Made by a program: the position numbers and the translations under genes
Notes under the pieces: generated by a model
Told to the model about the DNA's origin: nothing
Database searches by the model: none
Seen by the model: only the letters and a program-made list of their open reading frames with translations
Part shown: positions 16,803 to 26,210 of the stretch, piece after piece
Layout of the letters: every line of letters begins with the position of its first letter
Numbering within the stretch: the stretch's first letter is position 1
Assembly: GCF_022654015.1 (NCBI RefSeq)
Contig: NZ_CP073063.1
Location: 1,240,001 to 1,304,000 of the forward strand
DNA from: Brevundimonas diminuta
GTDB lineage: Bacteria > Pseudomonadota > Alphaproteobacteria > Caulobacterales > Caulobacteraceae
Direction of reading: 5' to 3'
DNA length: 64,000 nucleotides

Positions 16803-18254
16803 TCAGCCCGCTTCTTTCAGCTGACCTTCCAGGCCTTGTTCCCGGACCTTGCGATATAGGGTCGAACGGCCGATGCCGAGACGGCGCGCGATCTCACTCA
16901 TATGGCCGGCATAGACCTCGATGGCGTGCTGGATCAGGTCGCGTTCGATGTCTTCCAGCGTGCGCAGATGGCCGCGCTCGTCCAGGATGCGGATCGGCTG
17001 ATCGACCTGCGCGGCGGCGTCGGTCTGGGCGCCAGCGGCCGTTGCGGCCTGCAGGGGGTGGACGTCGGGCATGGGCGCGGCGACGCCTGAAATCGCGGGG
17101 AAATCGTGCGGCTGAAGGAAGGGCGCATCGGCCAGGACGATGGCGCGAAACACCGCATTTTCCAGCTGCCGCACGTTTCCGGGCCAGTCGAACCCTTGCA
17201 GCAGAGCCAGGGTCTCGGGCGCGCATCCGGCGATCCGCTTGCCTTCCTCAGCATTGAAGCGGGCGATGAAGTGATCGACCAGAGGCGCGATGTCCTCGCG
17301 CCGGTCGCGCAGGGATGGGGCCTCAATCGGGAACACGTTCAGGCGATAGAACAGGTCCTCGCGGAAGGCGCCGTCCTTGACCTGCTGGGCCGGGTCGCGA
17401 TTGGTCGCCGAGACGATGCGCACGTCGATCTTGACCGGGCGTTTGCCGCCGACAGGATCGATCTCGCCTTCCTGCAGGGCGCGCAGCAGCTTGACCTGCA
17501 TGTCCAGGGGCAGTTCGCCGATCTCGTCCAGGAACAGGGTGCCGCCGTCCGCTTCTCGGAACTTGCCCAGCGTCTTATCCACGGCGCCGGTAAAGGCGCC
17601 CTTCTCATGCCCGAACAGAATGGACTCGATCAGATTGGCGGGCAGGGCGCCGCAGTTGACGGCGACGAAGGGTTTGCCGGCCCGGTCGCTGGCGCCGTGC
17701 AGGGCGCGGGCTATGACCTCCTTGCCGACGCCGCTCTCGCCGGTGATCAGGACGGGGATCGAGGATTTGGCGGCCCGAGCGCCCAGCGCCTTGACCATGC
17801 GCATAGGCGGGCTGTCGCCCACGATATCGTCGAAGCTGGTGCGGCCCTGAACGCGCTTGGTCAGGCGCCCAACCTCGGCGGTCAGGCGCTTCATCTGCAT
17901 GGCGTTGCGCACGCCGACCAGCAGGCGCTCGGGCCCGACCGGCTTGACGAAGAAGTCCTGGGCCCCGGCCTGCATGGCCTTGACCACCATGTCGATGCCG
18001 CCGTTGGCCGTCAGGACAATGACCGGCTCGTTGATCCCGGCGCTACGGAGTTCGGCCAAACATTCCAGCCCCGACATCTCGGGCATGACCATGTCCAGCA
18101 GGATCAGGTCGGCGCCGCCGCCTTGCGTCATCCGGTCGATGGCCTCGCCGCCGCTGGCGGCATGGACCACGGCGTTGCCGTCCCGCTCCAGCACGGCCTG
18201 AATCAGCCGGCGCTGGGTCGGATCGTCGTCAACGACCAGGATGGTCTTGGCCAT
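16803..18254 (-). CDS. tacA: Sigma-54-dependent response regulator, TacA-like
   Basis: 483 residues. The N-terminal receiver domain begins [16 protein letters not shown] with the phosphoacceptor Asp54. The central AAA+ domain has Walker A GESGVGKE (172-179), the sigma-54 contact motif GAFTGA (219-224) and Walker B near 237-249. The C-terminus has a Fis-type helix-turn-helix ([18 protein letters not shown]). I name it TacA because of its sequence start and its place near gapR, as I recall for Caulobacter. There TacA is the phosphorelay output that drives stalk-related transcription. Its partner kinase is not in the window. I chose the ATG at 18254 because the receiver fold begins there. Confidence 0.82.
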   Translation of the reverse strand: MAKTILVVDDDPTQRRLIQAVLERDGNAVVHAASGGEAIDRMTQGGGADLILLDMVMPEMSGLECLAELRSAGINEPVIVLTANGGIDMVVKAMQAGAQDFFVKPVGPERLLVGVRNAMQMKRLTAEVGRLTKRVQGRTSFDDIVGDSPPMRMVKALGARAAKSSIPVLITGESGVGKEVIARALHGASDRAGKPFVAVNCGALPANLIESILFGHEKGAFTGAVDKTLGKFREADGGTLFLDEIGELPLDMQVKLLRALQEGEIDPVGGKRPVKIDVRIVSATNRDPAQQVKDGAFREDLFYRLNVFPIEAPSLRDRREDIAPLVDHFIARFNAEEGKRIAGCAPETLALLQGFDWPGNVRQLENAVFRAIVLADAPFLQPHDFPAISGVAAPMPDVHPLQAATAAGAQTDAAAQVDQPIRILDERGHLRTLEDIERDLIQHAIEVYAGHMSEIARRLGIGRSTLYRKVREQGLEGQLKEAG

Positions 18255-18360
18255 GAAAATCCCTTGTACTGTCGCCCAACCCGTCACGGATGGATCGTTT
18301 CGGGACGATTCCTAGGATGGCGAGGTGAAAATCGGGTGACACGGCGTGGTGAGCGTCCCG

Positions 18361-20130
18361 TTAACGCGGCTCGGTTGCGTCGCATCGCACCTCGGGGCTG
18401 GCGCGCAATTTCTGGCCGTCGACGACCAGATCCGGCAGGGTCGCCGGCGCCGTCGCGACGCCCTTCGACAACCCCTCATTCATCCGCTCGGCATTTCGCC
18501 CGCAGGTGAAGCCATATCGGCCCGTCACGCGCCATTGGCCCTGGGCGTCCTGATCGAAGGCGACGATTTCACGAGCCGTGGCGACCAGCAGATCGGTTCG
18601 TCCATCGTCGTTCAGGTCCATTGATCGCACGACGCAGGGGGCTTCCGCATTGCAGCTGAACAGCACGTCCACCTGCGCGTCCAACTGTTCGACGAAGCTG
18701 GCGGGCACGGACTGGCCATCCGCGGCCTTCAGGCGGATGGCGGCCTTGCGCTCTTGCCGCCCTTGCGCGGTATCGCCTGATGGCCACGGGCGAGCCTGGG
18801 CGGCGCGGGCGTTCCGCGCGATGCGAGGATCAGTTGAGGCGGCCAGACGTCGCAGCGCCGCCTCGCCGGCCTTGCCGCTCTCGAACCGCAGGAAGTCATA
18901 GTCGAATATGTCAGCTGATACCGCCCCACGCTGCAAGCGTGCGACCTGATCCTGCACCGAGAGGCGGGCGGGATCGGCCAATGGGCTGAACAGGGCCAGG
19001 ATGACCAAAACCGACAGGACCGCCGCAGCGACATTGGTCCGCTCCAGCGGCTTCATCCAACCGCCCGGTTTCACAGCCGCCAGCAGATAGCCTGCGCCAT
19101 AAACCGCGCCGACCAGGGTGCAGGCGGCGGCGATGATCCGATCGGGCGTCAGGCCGTGCTGGCCGATCCGCAAGGCCAGCCCCCAGGCGGCCAAAACGAT
19201 CAGCGGCGCGATCTGGACGGACGCGACCCGCACGCCATATCGCAGAACGACCGGCGGCAGATTGTCGGCGCGCCCGTCCTGATAGGCCGTATTGATCAGC
19301 ACGATCAGGGCGGCGGCGGCCGACAACACCAGGGCGGTCGCGCTGCGTGTCGCCCACAGGCCGTCCAAGCCGGTGAAGGGCAGGGCGAGAAGAAAGCCGC
19401 CGACCAGGACCGCGATTACCAGCAACAGCCAGGACAGCAGCATCAACGCCACGGTCCGCACGCCCCGGATCAGGCCGTCGCGCACATCGGTCAGCTGGAC
19501 CGCGGTCGCGAAGACCAGGGCGATGACCGGAATGGCGAACCACGCCTCGCTCAGCAAATGCTGCAGAAAGCCGAGGCCGATCATCTTGAACAGGGCCGCG
19601 CCCAGATGCAGCAGGATCCAGAAGGCGCCGGTGAAGCCCAGCGACAGGGCCAGTTGCACCCCCGCCTTCCACGCGATGTCGAAATAATCGGGATAATCGA
19701 CGATCCAGCGTCGTTCGCGGATCGCGGGCACGATCAGGTGATGGGCGATGAACAGGGCCGCCGCGCCGAAGGCCAGCACGGGGAAACTCAGGAAGGGCGG
19801 CTCCTCATGCGGCTTCAGAACCTGGCGGGCGACGTCGTGGGCGCCCAGCAGAGCCAGCACGCCGGCTGCGGCGGCCGCCCACAGGATCAGGGCCAGCGGC
19901 TTGACCCGGCCCGCACCGGCGAGAACCACCACCGGCACATAGCCGGCCGCCAGGGCCAGGGCGCCGAACACAACCGGCTGGGTTTCGGGCCAGACGCGGC
20001 TGTCAGCCGCAAGATACAGCAGATAGAGCGCCAGGCCCTGAACCAGACCCGTCGCCAGCCGAATCGCAAACAGGCCCGAAGCCCCGCCAAGGCCCGTCCG
20101 GCCGGTGTCATGCTGCAGGGTTTCGGTCAT
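18361..20130 (-). CDS. DUF4153 membrane protein
   Basis: 589 residues. The first 400 hold ten or more hydrophobic helices, and the last 180 form a soluble domain that includes the motif DYDFLRFESGKAGEAALRRLA, common in DUF4153 proteins. Its function is unknown. The C-terminal part has an FG-GAP-like stretch (MDLNDDGRTDLLVATAREIVAFD), suggesting a small beta-rich domain outside the membrane. It is transcribed divergently from the M3 peptidase. Confidence 0.8.
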   Translation of the reverse strand: MTETLQHDTGRTGLGGASGLFAIRLATGLVQGLALYLLYLAADSRVWPETQPVVFGALALAAGYVPVVVLAGAGRVKPLALILWAAAAAGVLALLGAHDVARQVLKPHEEPPFLSFPVLAFGAAALFIAHHLIVPAIRERRWIVDYPDYFDIAWKAGVQLALSLGFTGAFWILLHLGAALFKMIGLGFLQHLLSEAWFAIPVIALVFATAVQLTDVRDGLIRGVRTVALMLLSWLLLVIAVLVGGFLLALPFTGLDGLWATRSATALVLSAAAALIVLINTAYQDGRADNLPPVVLRYGVRVASVQIAPLIVLAAWGLALRIGQHGLTPDRIIAAACTLVGAVYGAGYLLAAVKPGGWMKPLERTNVAAAVLSVLVILALFSPLADPARLSVQDQVARLQRGAVSADIFDYDFLRFESGKAGEAALRRLAASTDPRIARNARAAQARPWPSGDTAQGRQERKAAIRLKAADGQSVPASFVEQLDAQVDVLFSCNAEAPCVVRSMDLNDDGRTDLLVATAREIVAFDQDAQGQWRVTGRYGFTCGRNAERMNEGLSKGVATAPATLPDLVVDGQKLRASPEVRCDATEPR

Positions 20131-20227
20131 TCACGCGTCTCCGAAAAGGCAGGATTGCACGGGCCGTGACGCCGAGAAAGCGCAAGGGGCGGTTGCGGCC
20201 GTCGCCGCGCATCCCCAGAACAGGGGC

Positions 20228-22021
20228 ATGAACGCTCCCTTCAAGACGCCCAACACCGAAGCCCCGCTATGGGACCTGACCGACCTCTATGCGTCGCGCG
20301 ACGACGCCAAGGTGGCCGCCGACTTGGACAAGGCGCGCGGTCTGGTCGAGGCGTTAAACGGGCTGAAGGGGCGGCTGGCGGTCGATCAGAACGCCCAAGA
20401 GCTGGGTCAGACGCTGGACCGCGCAATCCAGCTTTATGAGCAGGCGTCCGACGTCCTGGGCGCGCTGGGCGCCTACGCCTTCCTGTCGGCCTCGACTGCG
20501 CGTGATGATGCGACGGCGCAAGGGTTCGAGGCCGATGTGCGCGAGAAGATCACCGCCATCGCCACCCCGACCGTCTGGCTGACGCTGGAAATCAACCAGA
20601 TCGACGATGCGGCGCTGGAAGCGGCGCTCACCGCCCATGCGGGCGCGGCGCGCTGGCGGCCGTGGCTGCGCCGGGTGCGGGCGATGAAGCCGCACGAACT
20701 GTCGGCCGAACTGGAAACCTTCATCGCCGAGCGCGGACCGATCACGGCTCAATGGCCACGCCTGTTCGATGAGCAGCTGGCCGCCCTGCGTGCGAAGGCG
20801 GGCCATGAGGAACTGACGCTGGCCGAGGCGCTGAACCGCCTTTCGGACGCCAAGCCCTCGCGCCGCAAGGCCGCCGCCGAGGGTTTGTCAGAGGCGCTGG
20901 CCGCCCGCGCCCCGACGCTGGCCCTGGTGCTGAACACCGTCTCCGCCGACAAGGCGATGGAGGATCGCTGGCGCGGTTTCAAACGTCCCGCAGATAGCCG
21001 TCACCTGGGAAACGAGGTGGATGGCGAGGCCGTGGATGCGATGGCCGAGGCGGTCGCCGCCGCCTATCCGCGCCTGTCGCACCGCTATTATGCGCTGAAG
21101 GCCAAGGCGATGGGCAAGGCGCGCCTGGACCACTGGGACCGCAACGCGCCTATCGAAACGACCGCCCCGCGCGCCTTCACCTGGACCCAGGGGCGCGAGA
21201 TCGTGTTGGACAGTTTTTCGGACCTGGGCGGCGACTTCGCCGATCGGGCCGGCGGCTTCTTCGACAAGCCGTGGATCGACGGCCGGGCGCGGCCGGGCAA
21301 GCAGTCGGGCGCCTACGCCCACCCCGTCACCGCCGACCGCCACCCCTATGTCTTCCTGAATTGGATGGGCGAGCGGCGCGATGTCCTGACCCTGGCGCAC
21401 GAGCTGGGTCATGGCGTCCACCAGACCCTGGCGGCCGATCAGGGCACGCTTCTGGCCGATACGCCCTTGACCCTGGCCGAGACGGCGTCGATCTTCGCCG
21501 AAGGGCTGACGTTTGATCGTCTTTTGGCCACGGCGCCAAAGTCCGAGCAGCGCGGCCTGCTGGCCGGCCGGATCGAGGATGGTCTGAACACCGTCGTGCG
21601 CCAGATCGCCTTCCACCGCTTCGAAACCCGCTTCCACGACGAGCGCCTGCAGGGCGAGGTCTCGCAACAGCGGATCAACCAGCTGTGGCTTGAGGAAATG
21701 GGCGCCTCGCTGGGGCCGTCGGTCAAGCTGAACCCGGGCTATGAACACTGGTGGGCCTATGTCAGCCACTTCGTCCATTCGCCCTTCTATGTTTACGCCT
21801 ACGCCTTCGGCGACCTGCTGGTGGCGGCGCTGATGGAGGCGCGTCGCAACGATCCTCCCGGCTTCACGCCCCTGTATCGCGAGCTTCTGGCCGGCGGCGG
21901 ATCGCGAACCTATGTCGAGGCGTTGAAGCCGTTCGGTCTGGACCCGCGCGATCCGGCCTTCTGGAGCGTCGGCTGTCAGAGGCTGGAGCGGCTGGTCGAT
22001 CAGTTCGAGGCGCTGGGCTGA
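20228..22021 (+). CDS. M3 family oligoendopeptidase (PepF-like)
   Basis: 597 residues, a soluble zinc peptidase of the thimet/oligoendopeptidase F family that degrades short peptides in the cytoplasm. The zinc motif HELGH lies at 391-395 in TLAHELGHGVHQ, and the third-ligand region LTLAETASIFAEGL follows about 30 residues later. The start MNAPFKTPNTEAPLWDLTDLYASRDD is the standard PepF opening, so the ATG at 20228 is used, not the earlier in-frame start at 20105. Confidence 0.92.
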   Translation: MNAPFKTPNTEAPLWDLTDLYASRDDAKVAADLDKARGLVEALNGLKGRLAVDQNAQELGQTLDRAIQLYEQASDVLGALGAYAFLSASTARDDATAQGFEADVREKITAIATPTVWLTLEINQIDDAALEAALTAHAGAARWRPWLRRVRAMKPHELSAELETFIAERGPITAQWPRLFDEQLAALRAKAGHEELTLAEALNRLSDAKPSRRKAAAEGLSEALAARAPTLALVLNTVSADKAMEDRWRGFKRPADSRHLGNEVDGEAVDAMAEAVAAAYPRLSHRYYALKAKAMGKARLDHWDRNAPIETTAPRAFTWTQGREIVLDSFSDLGGDFADRAGGFFDKPWIDGRARPGKQSGAYAHPVTADRHPYVFLNWMGERRDVLTLAHELGHGVHQTLAADQGTLLADTPLTLAETASIFAEGLTFDRLLATAPKSEQRGLLAGRIEDGLNTVVRQIAFHRFETRFHDERLQGEVSQQRINQLWLEEMGASLGPSVKLNPGYEHWWAYVSHFVHSPFYVYAYAFGDLLVAALMEARRNDPPGFTPLYRELLAGGGSRTYVEALKPFGLDPRDPAFWSVGCQRLERLVDQFEALG

Positions 22022-22097
22022 CCACGGCAAGACTGCGGGCTTGAGCGGGGCGGTCGCCTCGGTGTAAGTCCGCGATAACGACGAGGGGATTCCACGA

Positions 22098-22370
22098 ATG
22101 GCCGACCTGCACGACACCGCCAACGCACCTGCCGACGCCGATGCGCAAGCCTATCTGCACGGCCATATGGAAGTGCGCGAACAGGTCTCGACCTACCGCC
22201 TGTTCCTGAACCTGGCCAAGTGGGGCAGCCTGGCCATAGCCGTCTTGCTGCTGTTCCTGACCCTGTGGTTCCACCCGGGTGGCAGCTTCATGGCCGCCGT
22301 CATCGGCGCAGTCGTTCTGGGCGGCGTCGGCTTCGTGGCGCTGAAGTCCAAGCCGGGCGCCGCGCACTGA
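22098..22370 (+). CDS. aa3-type cytochrome c oxidase subunit IV
   Basis: 90 residues: an N-terminal soluble tail containing the HGHMEVREQVSTYRLFLNLAKWG motif, then two close hydrophobic helices (about 45-58 and 64-82). This is the small bacterial aa3-oxidase subunit IV family that contacts the core oxidase in alphaproteobacteria. The core cox genes are not next to it, which is common. It lies 76 bases after the M3 peptidase, with a good GAGGGG ribosome site. Confidence 0.88.
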   Translation: MADLHDTANAPADADAQAYLHGHMEVREQVSTYRLFLNLAKWGSLAIAVLLLFLTLWFHPGGSFMAAVIGAVVLGGVGFVALKSKPGAAH

Positions 22371-22500
22371 GCCTTGCGTCGGATCGCCTTGGGGCGGTCT
22401 GAAATCACGCGCCCTCGCCAAGCTTTGGCATAACCGTGCTTTGACGGCTTGCGCCGGAACGGCCTAACCTTCGTTCAACGAAAAGAACGAGGGGATTCGC

Positions 22501-23634
22501 TTGGCCGTCGCTATCGCCGTCACCCGTGAGCGTCGCGAAGGCGAGACGCGCTGCGCCGTCACGCCCGAAACAGTCAAGAAGCTGATCGCCCTGGGGGCGA
22601 CCGTCACGGTCGAGGCCGGGACAGGCCTGGGCTCCTCCATTCCCGACGCCGACTATGCCGCCGCAGGCGCTGTGGTGAAGCCGGACACCCGCGCCGTGCT
22701 TGACGACGCCGACATCGTGCTGAAGGTGCGCGGGCCCACGGCCCAGGAAACCAGCGCGCTGAAGCCCGGCGCCATCGTCATCGCCATGCTGGACGCCTAT
22801 CGCGACAAGGCGACGGTCGAGGCCCTGGCCGGGGCCAACGCCACCGCCTTTGCGATGGAGTTCGTGCCCCGCATCACCCGCGCCCAGGTCATGGACGTCC
22901 TGTCCTCTCAGGCGAACCTGGCCGGATACCGCGCAGTGATTGAGGCGGCTTACGCCTATGGCAGGGGCTTTCCGATGATGATGACGGCGGCCGGCACGGT
23001 CGCCGCCGCAAAGGTCTTCATCATGGGGGTGGGCGTCGCGGGCTTGCAAGCCATCGCCACCGCGCGGCGCCTGGGCGCCGTCGTCACCGCCACCGACGTC
23101 CGCCCCGCGACCAAGGAACAGGTCGAAAGCCTGGGCGCCAAATTTCTGGCCGTCGAGGACGAGGAGTTCAAGAACGCCCAGACCGCCGGCGGTTACGCCA
23201 AGCCCATGTCGCCCGAGTATCAGACCAAACAGGCCGAACTGACCGCCAGCCATGTGGTCAAGCAGGACGTGGTCATCACCACGGCCCTGATCCCCGGCCG
23301 TGCCGCCCCGGTGCTGCTGACCGCAGCGCACGTCGCCTCGATGAAACCCGGCTCGGTCATCATCGATCTAGCGGTCGAGGCGGGCGGCAATGTCGAGGGC
23401 TCCAAGCTGAACGAGGTCGTGACCACCGCGAACGGCGTCACCATCGTCGGCTGGTCGAACCTGCCCGGCCGCATCGCCGCAGACGCCAGCGCCCTCTACG
23501 CTCGCAACCTCACCGCCTTCGTCGGCCTGTTGATCAAGGACGGCGGTCTGGCGGTCGATCTCGAAGACGAGATCCTGAAGGCGGCGGTGGTCACCCATGC
23601 CGGCGACGTGGTGCACGAAGGGGTGAGGGGATGA
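22501..23634 (+). CDS. pntAA: NAD(P) transhydrogenase subunit alpha, part 1
   Basis: 377 residues. It is the NAD(H)-binding domain dI of the proton-translocating transhydrogenase, which makes NADPH from NADH using the proton gradient. It begins AVAIAVTRERREGETRCAVTPETVKKL, has the Rossmann motif (VFIMGVGVAGLQAIATARRLGA) and ends before any membrane segment, as in the split alpha form. The start codon is TTG at 22501 behind a strong AGGGGA site. The stop overlaps the next ATG (ATGA). Confidence 0.94.
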   Translation: MAVAIAVTRERREGETRCAVTPETVKKLIALGATVTVEAGTGLGSSIPDADYAAAGAVVKPDTRAVLDDADIVLKVRGPTAQETSALKPGAIVIAMLDAYRDKATVEALAGANATAFAMEFVPRITRAQVMDVLSSQANLAGYRAVIEAAYAYGRGFPMMMTAAGTVAAAKVFIMGVGVAGLQAIATARRLGAVVTATDVRPATKEQVESLGAKFLAVEDEEFKNAQTAGGYAKPMSPEYQTKQAELTASHVVKQDVVITTALIPGRAAPVLLTAAHVASMKPGSVIIDLAVEAGGNVEGSKLNEVVTTANGVTIVGWSNLPGRIAADASALYARNLTAFVGLLIKDGGLAVDLEDEILKAAVVTHAGDVVHEGVRG

Positions 23635-23864
23635 TCGGGCCTCGCTTTCGTAGTGCTCTCTCGGTTTTTTCCTTGATCGTGATTTTCGGCGGAGCTGTCT
23701 TCTGCCTGTTTCTGCTGATATTTGCATTCGTGCAGGACCAGTCTGGCGCAGCATTCGGCAGGGCGCTTACCAAGGTCGGGCCGATCTTTTTCGGCAGCGT
23801 CATCAACGGGGGAGCCCTGCGACTTCTCATCAGCATCGATGCTCGATTGGAACAGAAAGCCTGA
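23631..23864 (+). CDS. Small membrane protein inserted between pntAA and pntAB
   Basis: 77 residues with a strong first helix (about 8-34, SVFSLIVIFGGAVFCLFLLIFAF) and a weaker second one (about 48-64). No family is recognised. It overlaps pntAA by four bases and ends one base before the pntAB ATG, so it is translated as part of the operon. Codon choice is less GC-biased than its neighbours (ATA, GCA, CTT, GGA and TTG appear), pointing to relaxed or different selection, or to recent acquisition. A role with the transhydrogenase is an inference from position only. Confidence 0.65.
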   Translation: MIGPRFRSALSVFSLIVIFGGAVFCLFLLIFAFVQDQSGAAFGRALTKVGPIFFGSVINGGALRLLISIDARLEQKA

Positions 23865-23865
23865 C

Positions 23866-24204
23866 ATGGAACACGTCGATCCCACCGTCTTCCGCCTGGC
23901 CATCTTCGTGCTGGCGATCTTCGTCGGCTATTACGTCGTCTGGAGCGTGACGCCGGCCCTGCATACGCCGCTGATGGCTGTGACCAACGCCATTTCCAGC
24001 GTCATCATCGTCGGCGGCCTGATCGCGGCGGCGGCCGTGTCCGGTGACGCGACCGGCCCCAGCGCATGGATCGCCAAGGGCGCGGGCGTCATCGCCGTCA
24101 CCCTGGCCAGCGTCAATATCTTCGGCGGCTTCATGGTCACGCGGCGGATGCTGGCGATGTACAAGAAGAAGGAGCGGCCCGTCGCTCCGAAGGGGGCGAA
24201 GTGA
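23866..24204 (+). CDS. pntAB: NAD(P) transhydrogenase subunit alpha, part 2
   Basis: 112 residues. It is the membrane part of the split alpha subunit, with about three to four helices (10-30, 38-58, 68-98). The start MEHVDPTVFRLAIFVLAIFVGYYVVWSVTPALHTPLM is the typical PntAB opening, followed by VTNAISSVIIVGGLI and the FGGFMVTRRMLAMY end. The ATG at 23866 fits the family length. The stop overlaps the next start as GTGA. Confidence 0.94.
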   Translation: MEHVDPTVFRLAIFVLAIFVGYYVVWSVTPALHTPLMAVTNAISSVIIVGGLIAAAAVSGDATGPSAWIAKGAGVIAVTLASVNIFGGFMVTRRMLAMYKKKERPVAPKGAK

Positions 24205-24509
24205 ACGCTTTGCCGATGGACGCGGTCGTGACGGCGATCGGGGCCGTCGTCATAGCTTTAGTGATCGTGTTAGTGATTTTTAGCGGTCGCTTGTCCAAAG
24301 CCGTGCGATCCACCGTGGAGATTGTCGTCGGCATTCTCTTGTTTCCGACCGTAACCGGGCTTTGGGCCTGGCGGGCGATCGAAGGTGTGAGAGATCGCGA
24401 TTGGCTCTACGCAGGTCTGATGGCCGTCGCTGCTGCGGTATTTGCTGTAACTGGCTTCTACGCCATTCGACGCCGCACCTTGGCGCCTTTTGACAAGCGT
24501 TCGAAATGA
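24201..24509 (+). CDS. Three-helix membrane protein inside the pnt operon, GTG start
   Basis: 102 residues with helices at about 9-28, 37-58 and 68-88 and a basic tail. No family is recognised. The GTG start overlaps the pntAB stop (GTGA), and its own stop overlaps the next ATG (ATGA). It contains two TTA codons and one ATA near residues 18-24, rare in this GC-rich genome, so its composition differs from pntAB and pntB. An internal ATG at 24216 is an alternative start. Confidence 0.62.
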   Translation: MNALPMDAVVTAIGAVVIALVIVLVIFSGRLSKAVRSTVEIVVGILLFPTVTGLWAWRAIEGVRDRDWLYAGLMAVAAAVFAVTGFYAIRRRTLAPFDKRSK

Positions 24510-24772
24510 CCGACGCTGCGCAGATCGCCATCACCGGCTCCTGGGTTGCGACCGGCATCGGCTTCGGCCTGTGGCTGTATGGCTGGTTCGGGACCAAGAC
24601 CCCGATCAAGCGCCAGCGGCTGCACGACTGCGGCATCGCCCTGGTCTTTTCGGCCATTCTGGTTCGGGTGGTGACGCAGGACCGGCCGCTGGGCGTCTTC
24701 GAATGGGCCCTGTTCTTCATCGGCCCGCTGTTCATCGCCGCCGCCCTGTGGCGGCTGGCCCGAACGTCTTGA
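24506..24772 (+). CDS. Small membrane protein directly upstream of pntB
   Basis: 88 residues with three hydrophobic helices (about 11-28, 42-57, 65-84). Codon usage is GC-rich like the surrounding genes, unlike the previous small gene. It overlaps the upstream gene by ATGA and ends 13 bases before the pntB ATG. I do not recognise the family. Its place between pntAB and pntB suggests co-expression with the transhydrogenase. Confidence 0.7.
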   Translation: MTDAAQIAITGSWVATGIGFGLWLYGWFGTKTPIKRQRLHDCGIALVFSAILVRVVTQDRPLGVFEWALFFIGPLFIAAALWRLARTS

Positions 24773-24785
24773 GGGGAGGGGCGTG

Positions 24786-26207
24786 ATGAACGCATCGCTG
24801 GCCGCACTGGCCTATCTGGTTTCCGGCGTCCTGTTCATCCTGTCGCTGCGGGGGCTGTCCAGCCCCGAGACCAGCCGTCAGGGCAACACCTTCGGCATGG
24901 TCGGCATGGCCCTGGCCATCGGCGTGACCCTGCTGACGCTGGTCGCGACGGGGGTGCTGGATACCGTGACCCTGGCCCTGATCGCGGGCGGCGTCATCGT
25001 CGGCGGCGGTGCCGGCGCCCTGATCGCCAAGCGGGTCGCCATGACCGACATGCCGCAGCTGGTCGCTGCCTTCCACAGCCTGGTCGGCATGGCCGCCTGT
25101 CTGGTCGCCATCGGGGCGATCTATGCGCCCGAGGCCTTTGGAATCCTGTCCGACGACGGGAACGGCATCAAGACGCTGTCGATCATCGAACTTAGCCTCG
25201 GCGTCGCCATCGGGGCCATCACCTTCACCGGCTCGGTCATCGCCTTCGCCAAGCTGAACGGCAACATGAGCGGCGCGCCGATCATCCTGCCCGCGCGTCA
25301 CCTGATCAACGTCGGCCTGGCCCTGGCGCTGGTCTTCCTGATCGGCATTCTGATCGGCACGAACGGCGCGGCGACCTGGGCCTTCTGGGGCGTCTTCCTG
25401 ATCGCCCTGATCCTGGGCGCGACCCTGATCATCCCCATCGGCGGCGCCGATATGCCGGTGGTGGTGTCGATGCTGAACTCTTATTCCGGTTGGGCCGCGG
25501 CGGCGCTGGGCTTCACGCTGGAGAACATCGCCCTGATCATCACCGGCGCCTTGGTCGGATCGTCGGGCGCGATCCTCAGCTACATCATGTGCAAGGGCAT
25601 GAACCGCAGCTTCATCTCGGTGATCCTGGGCGGGTTCGGCGGCGGCGATGCGGCGGCCGGTCCCGGCGGCGCCAAGGAGACGCGCCCGGTCAAACAGGGC
25701 TCGGCCGAGGACGCGGCCTTCATCATGAAGAACGCGTCCAAGGTCATCATCGTGCCCGGCTATGGCATGGCGGTGGCCCAGGCCCAGCACGCCCTGCGTG
25801 AAATGGCCGACAAGCTGAAGGAGGAAGGCGTCGAGGTGAAATACGCCATCCACCCCGTCGCGGGCCGGATGCCGGGCCATATGAACGTCCTGCTGGCCGA
25901 GGCCAACGTCCCCTATGACGAAGTGTTCGAACTGGAGGATATCAACGCCGAGTTCGCCACCGCCGACGTCGCCTTCGTCATCGGCGCCAATGACGTGACC
26001 AATCCGGCGGCCAAGACCGACCCGACCAGCGCCATCTACGGCATGCCGATCCTGGACGTGGAAAAGGCCGGCACCGTCCTCTTCATCAAGCGCGGCATGG
26101 GTTCGGGCTATGCCGGGGTCGAGAACGAACTCTTCTTCCGCGACAACACCATGATGCTGTTCGCCGACGCCAAGAAGATGGTCGAAGGGATCGTGAAGGG
26201 GCTTTGA
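24786..26207 (+). CDS. pntB: NAD(P) transhydrogenase subunit beta
   Basis: 473 residues. The first 270 residues form the membrane domain with about nine helices, and the last 180 the NADP(H)-binding domain dIII, with IVPGYGMAVAQAQHALREM and the later FVIGANDVTNPAAKTDPTSAIYGMPIL motif. The ATG at 24786 follows a strong GAGGGGAGGGG ribosome site; a GTG one codon earlier is less likely. The DUF1801 gene starts 3 bases after its stop. Confidence 0.95.
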   Translation: MNASLAALAYLVSGVLFILSLRGLSSPETSRQGNTFGMVGMALAIGVTLLTLVATGVLDTVTLALIAGGVIVGGGAGALIAKRVAMTDMPQLVAAFHSLVGMAACLVAIGAIYAPEAFGILSDDGNGIKTLSIIELSLGVAIGAITFTGSVIAFAKLNGNMSGAPIILPARHLINVGLALALVFLIGILIGTNGAATWAFWGVFLIALILGATLIIPIGGADMPVVVSMLNSYSGWAAAALGFTLENIALIITGALVGSSGAILSYIMCKGMNRSFISVILGGFGGGDAAAGPGGAKETRPVKQGSAEDAAFIMKNASKVIIVPGYGMAVAQAQHALREMADKLKEEGVEVKYAIHPVAGRMPGHMNVLLAEANVPYDEVFELEDINAEFATADVAFVIGANDVTNPAAKTDPTSAIYGMPILDVEKAGTVLFIKRGMGSGYAGVENELFFRDNTMMLFADAKKMVEGIVKGL

Positions 26208-26210
26208 GCC

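Noticed and set aside
17106..18509. 467-residue plus-strand frame opposite tacA
   Set aside because: Antisense to a gene with intact receiver, AAA+ and HTH motifs.
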